Positions 63,645 through 64,000 of a stretch of 64,000 bases of DNA are shown here, one piece after another. A model generated the notes under the pieces. The model saw only the letters and a program-made list of their open reading frames with translations. It ran no database searches and had not been told where the DNA came from. Both the position numbers and the translations under genes were made by a program. The stretch spans positions 123,772-187,771 of the forward strand of contig NZ_JASHIK010000009.1 of NCBI RefSeq assembly GCF_030733745.1. The letters run 5' to 3'. Origin of the DNA: Stappia sp. MMSF_3263 (GTDB taxonomy: Bacteria > Pseudomonadota > Alphaproteobacteria > Rhizobiales > Stappiaceae). Every line of letters begins with the position of its first letter. Position 1 is the first letter of the stretch.

Positions 63645-63923
63645 GCGATGGTCCTTTCCTGCGGTGGTCTTGCGTGTGATCGCTGGCGAACGCCTTAGGG
63701 CGCTTGCCTGCCGCGGTCAATCGCCATGCGCGGCCCCGCCGCTTTCTGCAGGGAGGTATCGCGGGAACCGTTCGGCGTGCCGCGCTGCACCAAAGAGAAG
63801 TTTGTAGCTGATTTTCTTTCAAGCACTTGAAAGGCGGGGCCGGCTTGGCCAAGCTGTCGGCAACTGAAAACGCGCAAGGCGCGATCACGTGCGCGCGAAC
63901 CCGTTTGCAAAGGTGCCTGGAAC

Positions 63924-64000
63924 ATGGATTTGGTAGGCGATTACCGTTTGTTGGCTGGTCGGGTTGCTGTTTGGGATGCATTGAATGATGCGGATGTTCT
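63924..64000 (+). CDS. CoxG-like SRPBCC protein, N-terminus (runs off window)
   Basis: The ATG at 63924 opens MDLVGDYRLLAGRVAVWDAL then NDADVL and continues past the edge. This is the standard opening of CO-dehydrogenase subunit G (CoxG)/SRPBCC-domain proteins (MD-x-x-G-x-Y-R...VW-x-AL-N-D-P-x-VL). AAAGGTG lies nine bases upstream. Only 25 codons are visible. CoxG proteins usually accompany molybdenum hydroxylase genes, which would lie to the right. Confidence 0.7.
   Translation, partial: MDLVGDYRLLAGRVAVWDALNDADV

Noticed and set aside
1..64000. CRISPR arrays, prophage, integrase or complete IS
   Set aside because: No regularly spaced direct repeats, phage structural genes or transposase reading frames were found; only the MITE-like element at 27351-27613.

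Overview
The window is 64 kb of high-GC chromosome, most probably from an alphaproteobacterium of the Hyphomicrobiales (a Stappiaceae-like organism is my guess). The reasons are the compact gene packing with many ATGA/GTGA overlaps, RirA-type (TGA-N9-TCA) and Irr-type boxes beside a HemP/HmuP gene, a cyanide-insensitive type cytochrome bd (cydAB plus a small DUF2474 protein), an infC-rpmI-rplT block whose infC starts with ATT, and gene content typical of that order. Most of the window is ordinary chromosome: respiratory, tRNA-synthetase, ribosomal, folate, transport and regulatory genes. I saw no phage, plasmid, complete insertion sequence or CRISPR array.

Layout: 1-6.7 kb holds a TTC38-like C-terminus, an OpgC-like acyltransferase, a PHB-depolymerase-type esterase, the cyd operon and a potassium channel. 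7.2-15.7 kb is the unusual locus described below. 15.8-19.3 kb holds mtnA and a haem/iron group (IsdG/HmuQ-like protein, DUF2325 protein, HemP) with three stacked palindromic sites. 19.7-24.4 kb holds pheS, a membrane protein and pheT, then a low-GC islet. 24.7-31.9 kb holds a nucleotidyltransferase, a pabB-pabC fusion, a nested MITE-like element, a methyltransferase, an SLC13 transporter, and a cupin/TetR pair. 31.9-35.4 kb holds cytochrome b561, two PepSY proteins and a two-component system. 35.5-40.8 kb holds two LysR regulators, a Rieske oxygenase and redox enzymes. 40.9-42.4 kb is infC-rpmI-rplT. 42.9-64 kb holds a chemoreceptor, glycosyltransferase, hydrolases, mepA, lepA, a B12/radical-SAM protein, a cold-shock-like protein, an MFS transporter, glpK, a MarR-GNAT fusion with an EamA transporter, several conserved unknowns, RNA methyltransferases and the start of a CoxG-like gene.

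The stand-out is 8.3-15.7 kb. Four translationally coupled enzymes (fold-type I PLP aminotransferase, HAD-IIA phosphatase, saccharopine-dehydrogenase-like reductase, SAM methyltransferase) are followed 20 bp later by a tRNA-like gene. Its acceptor stem and discriminator are those of a tRNA-Arg, its anticodon is UGG (reads CCA), and its D-loop carries a structured insertion of about 110 nt. Next comes a 113-codon gene behind a perfect Shine-Dalgarno sequence in which 15 of 17 proline codons are CCA, although CCA looks rare in neighbouring genes. Facing it is a divergent arginyl-tRNA synthetase paralogue. A divergent M19 dipeptidase and an AT-rich 27-bp palindrome lie at the other end.

Together these parts have the composition expected of a dedicated synthetase/tRNA pair plus amino-acid biosynthesis that recodes CCA in one small target protein, that is, a candidate genetic-code-expansion system. 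The parts and the codon bias are seen directly. The recoding, the identity of the amino acid and the functional coupling are inference. The alternative, an ordinary tRNA gene broken by a small insertion next to a low-complexity ORF, is not excluded.
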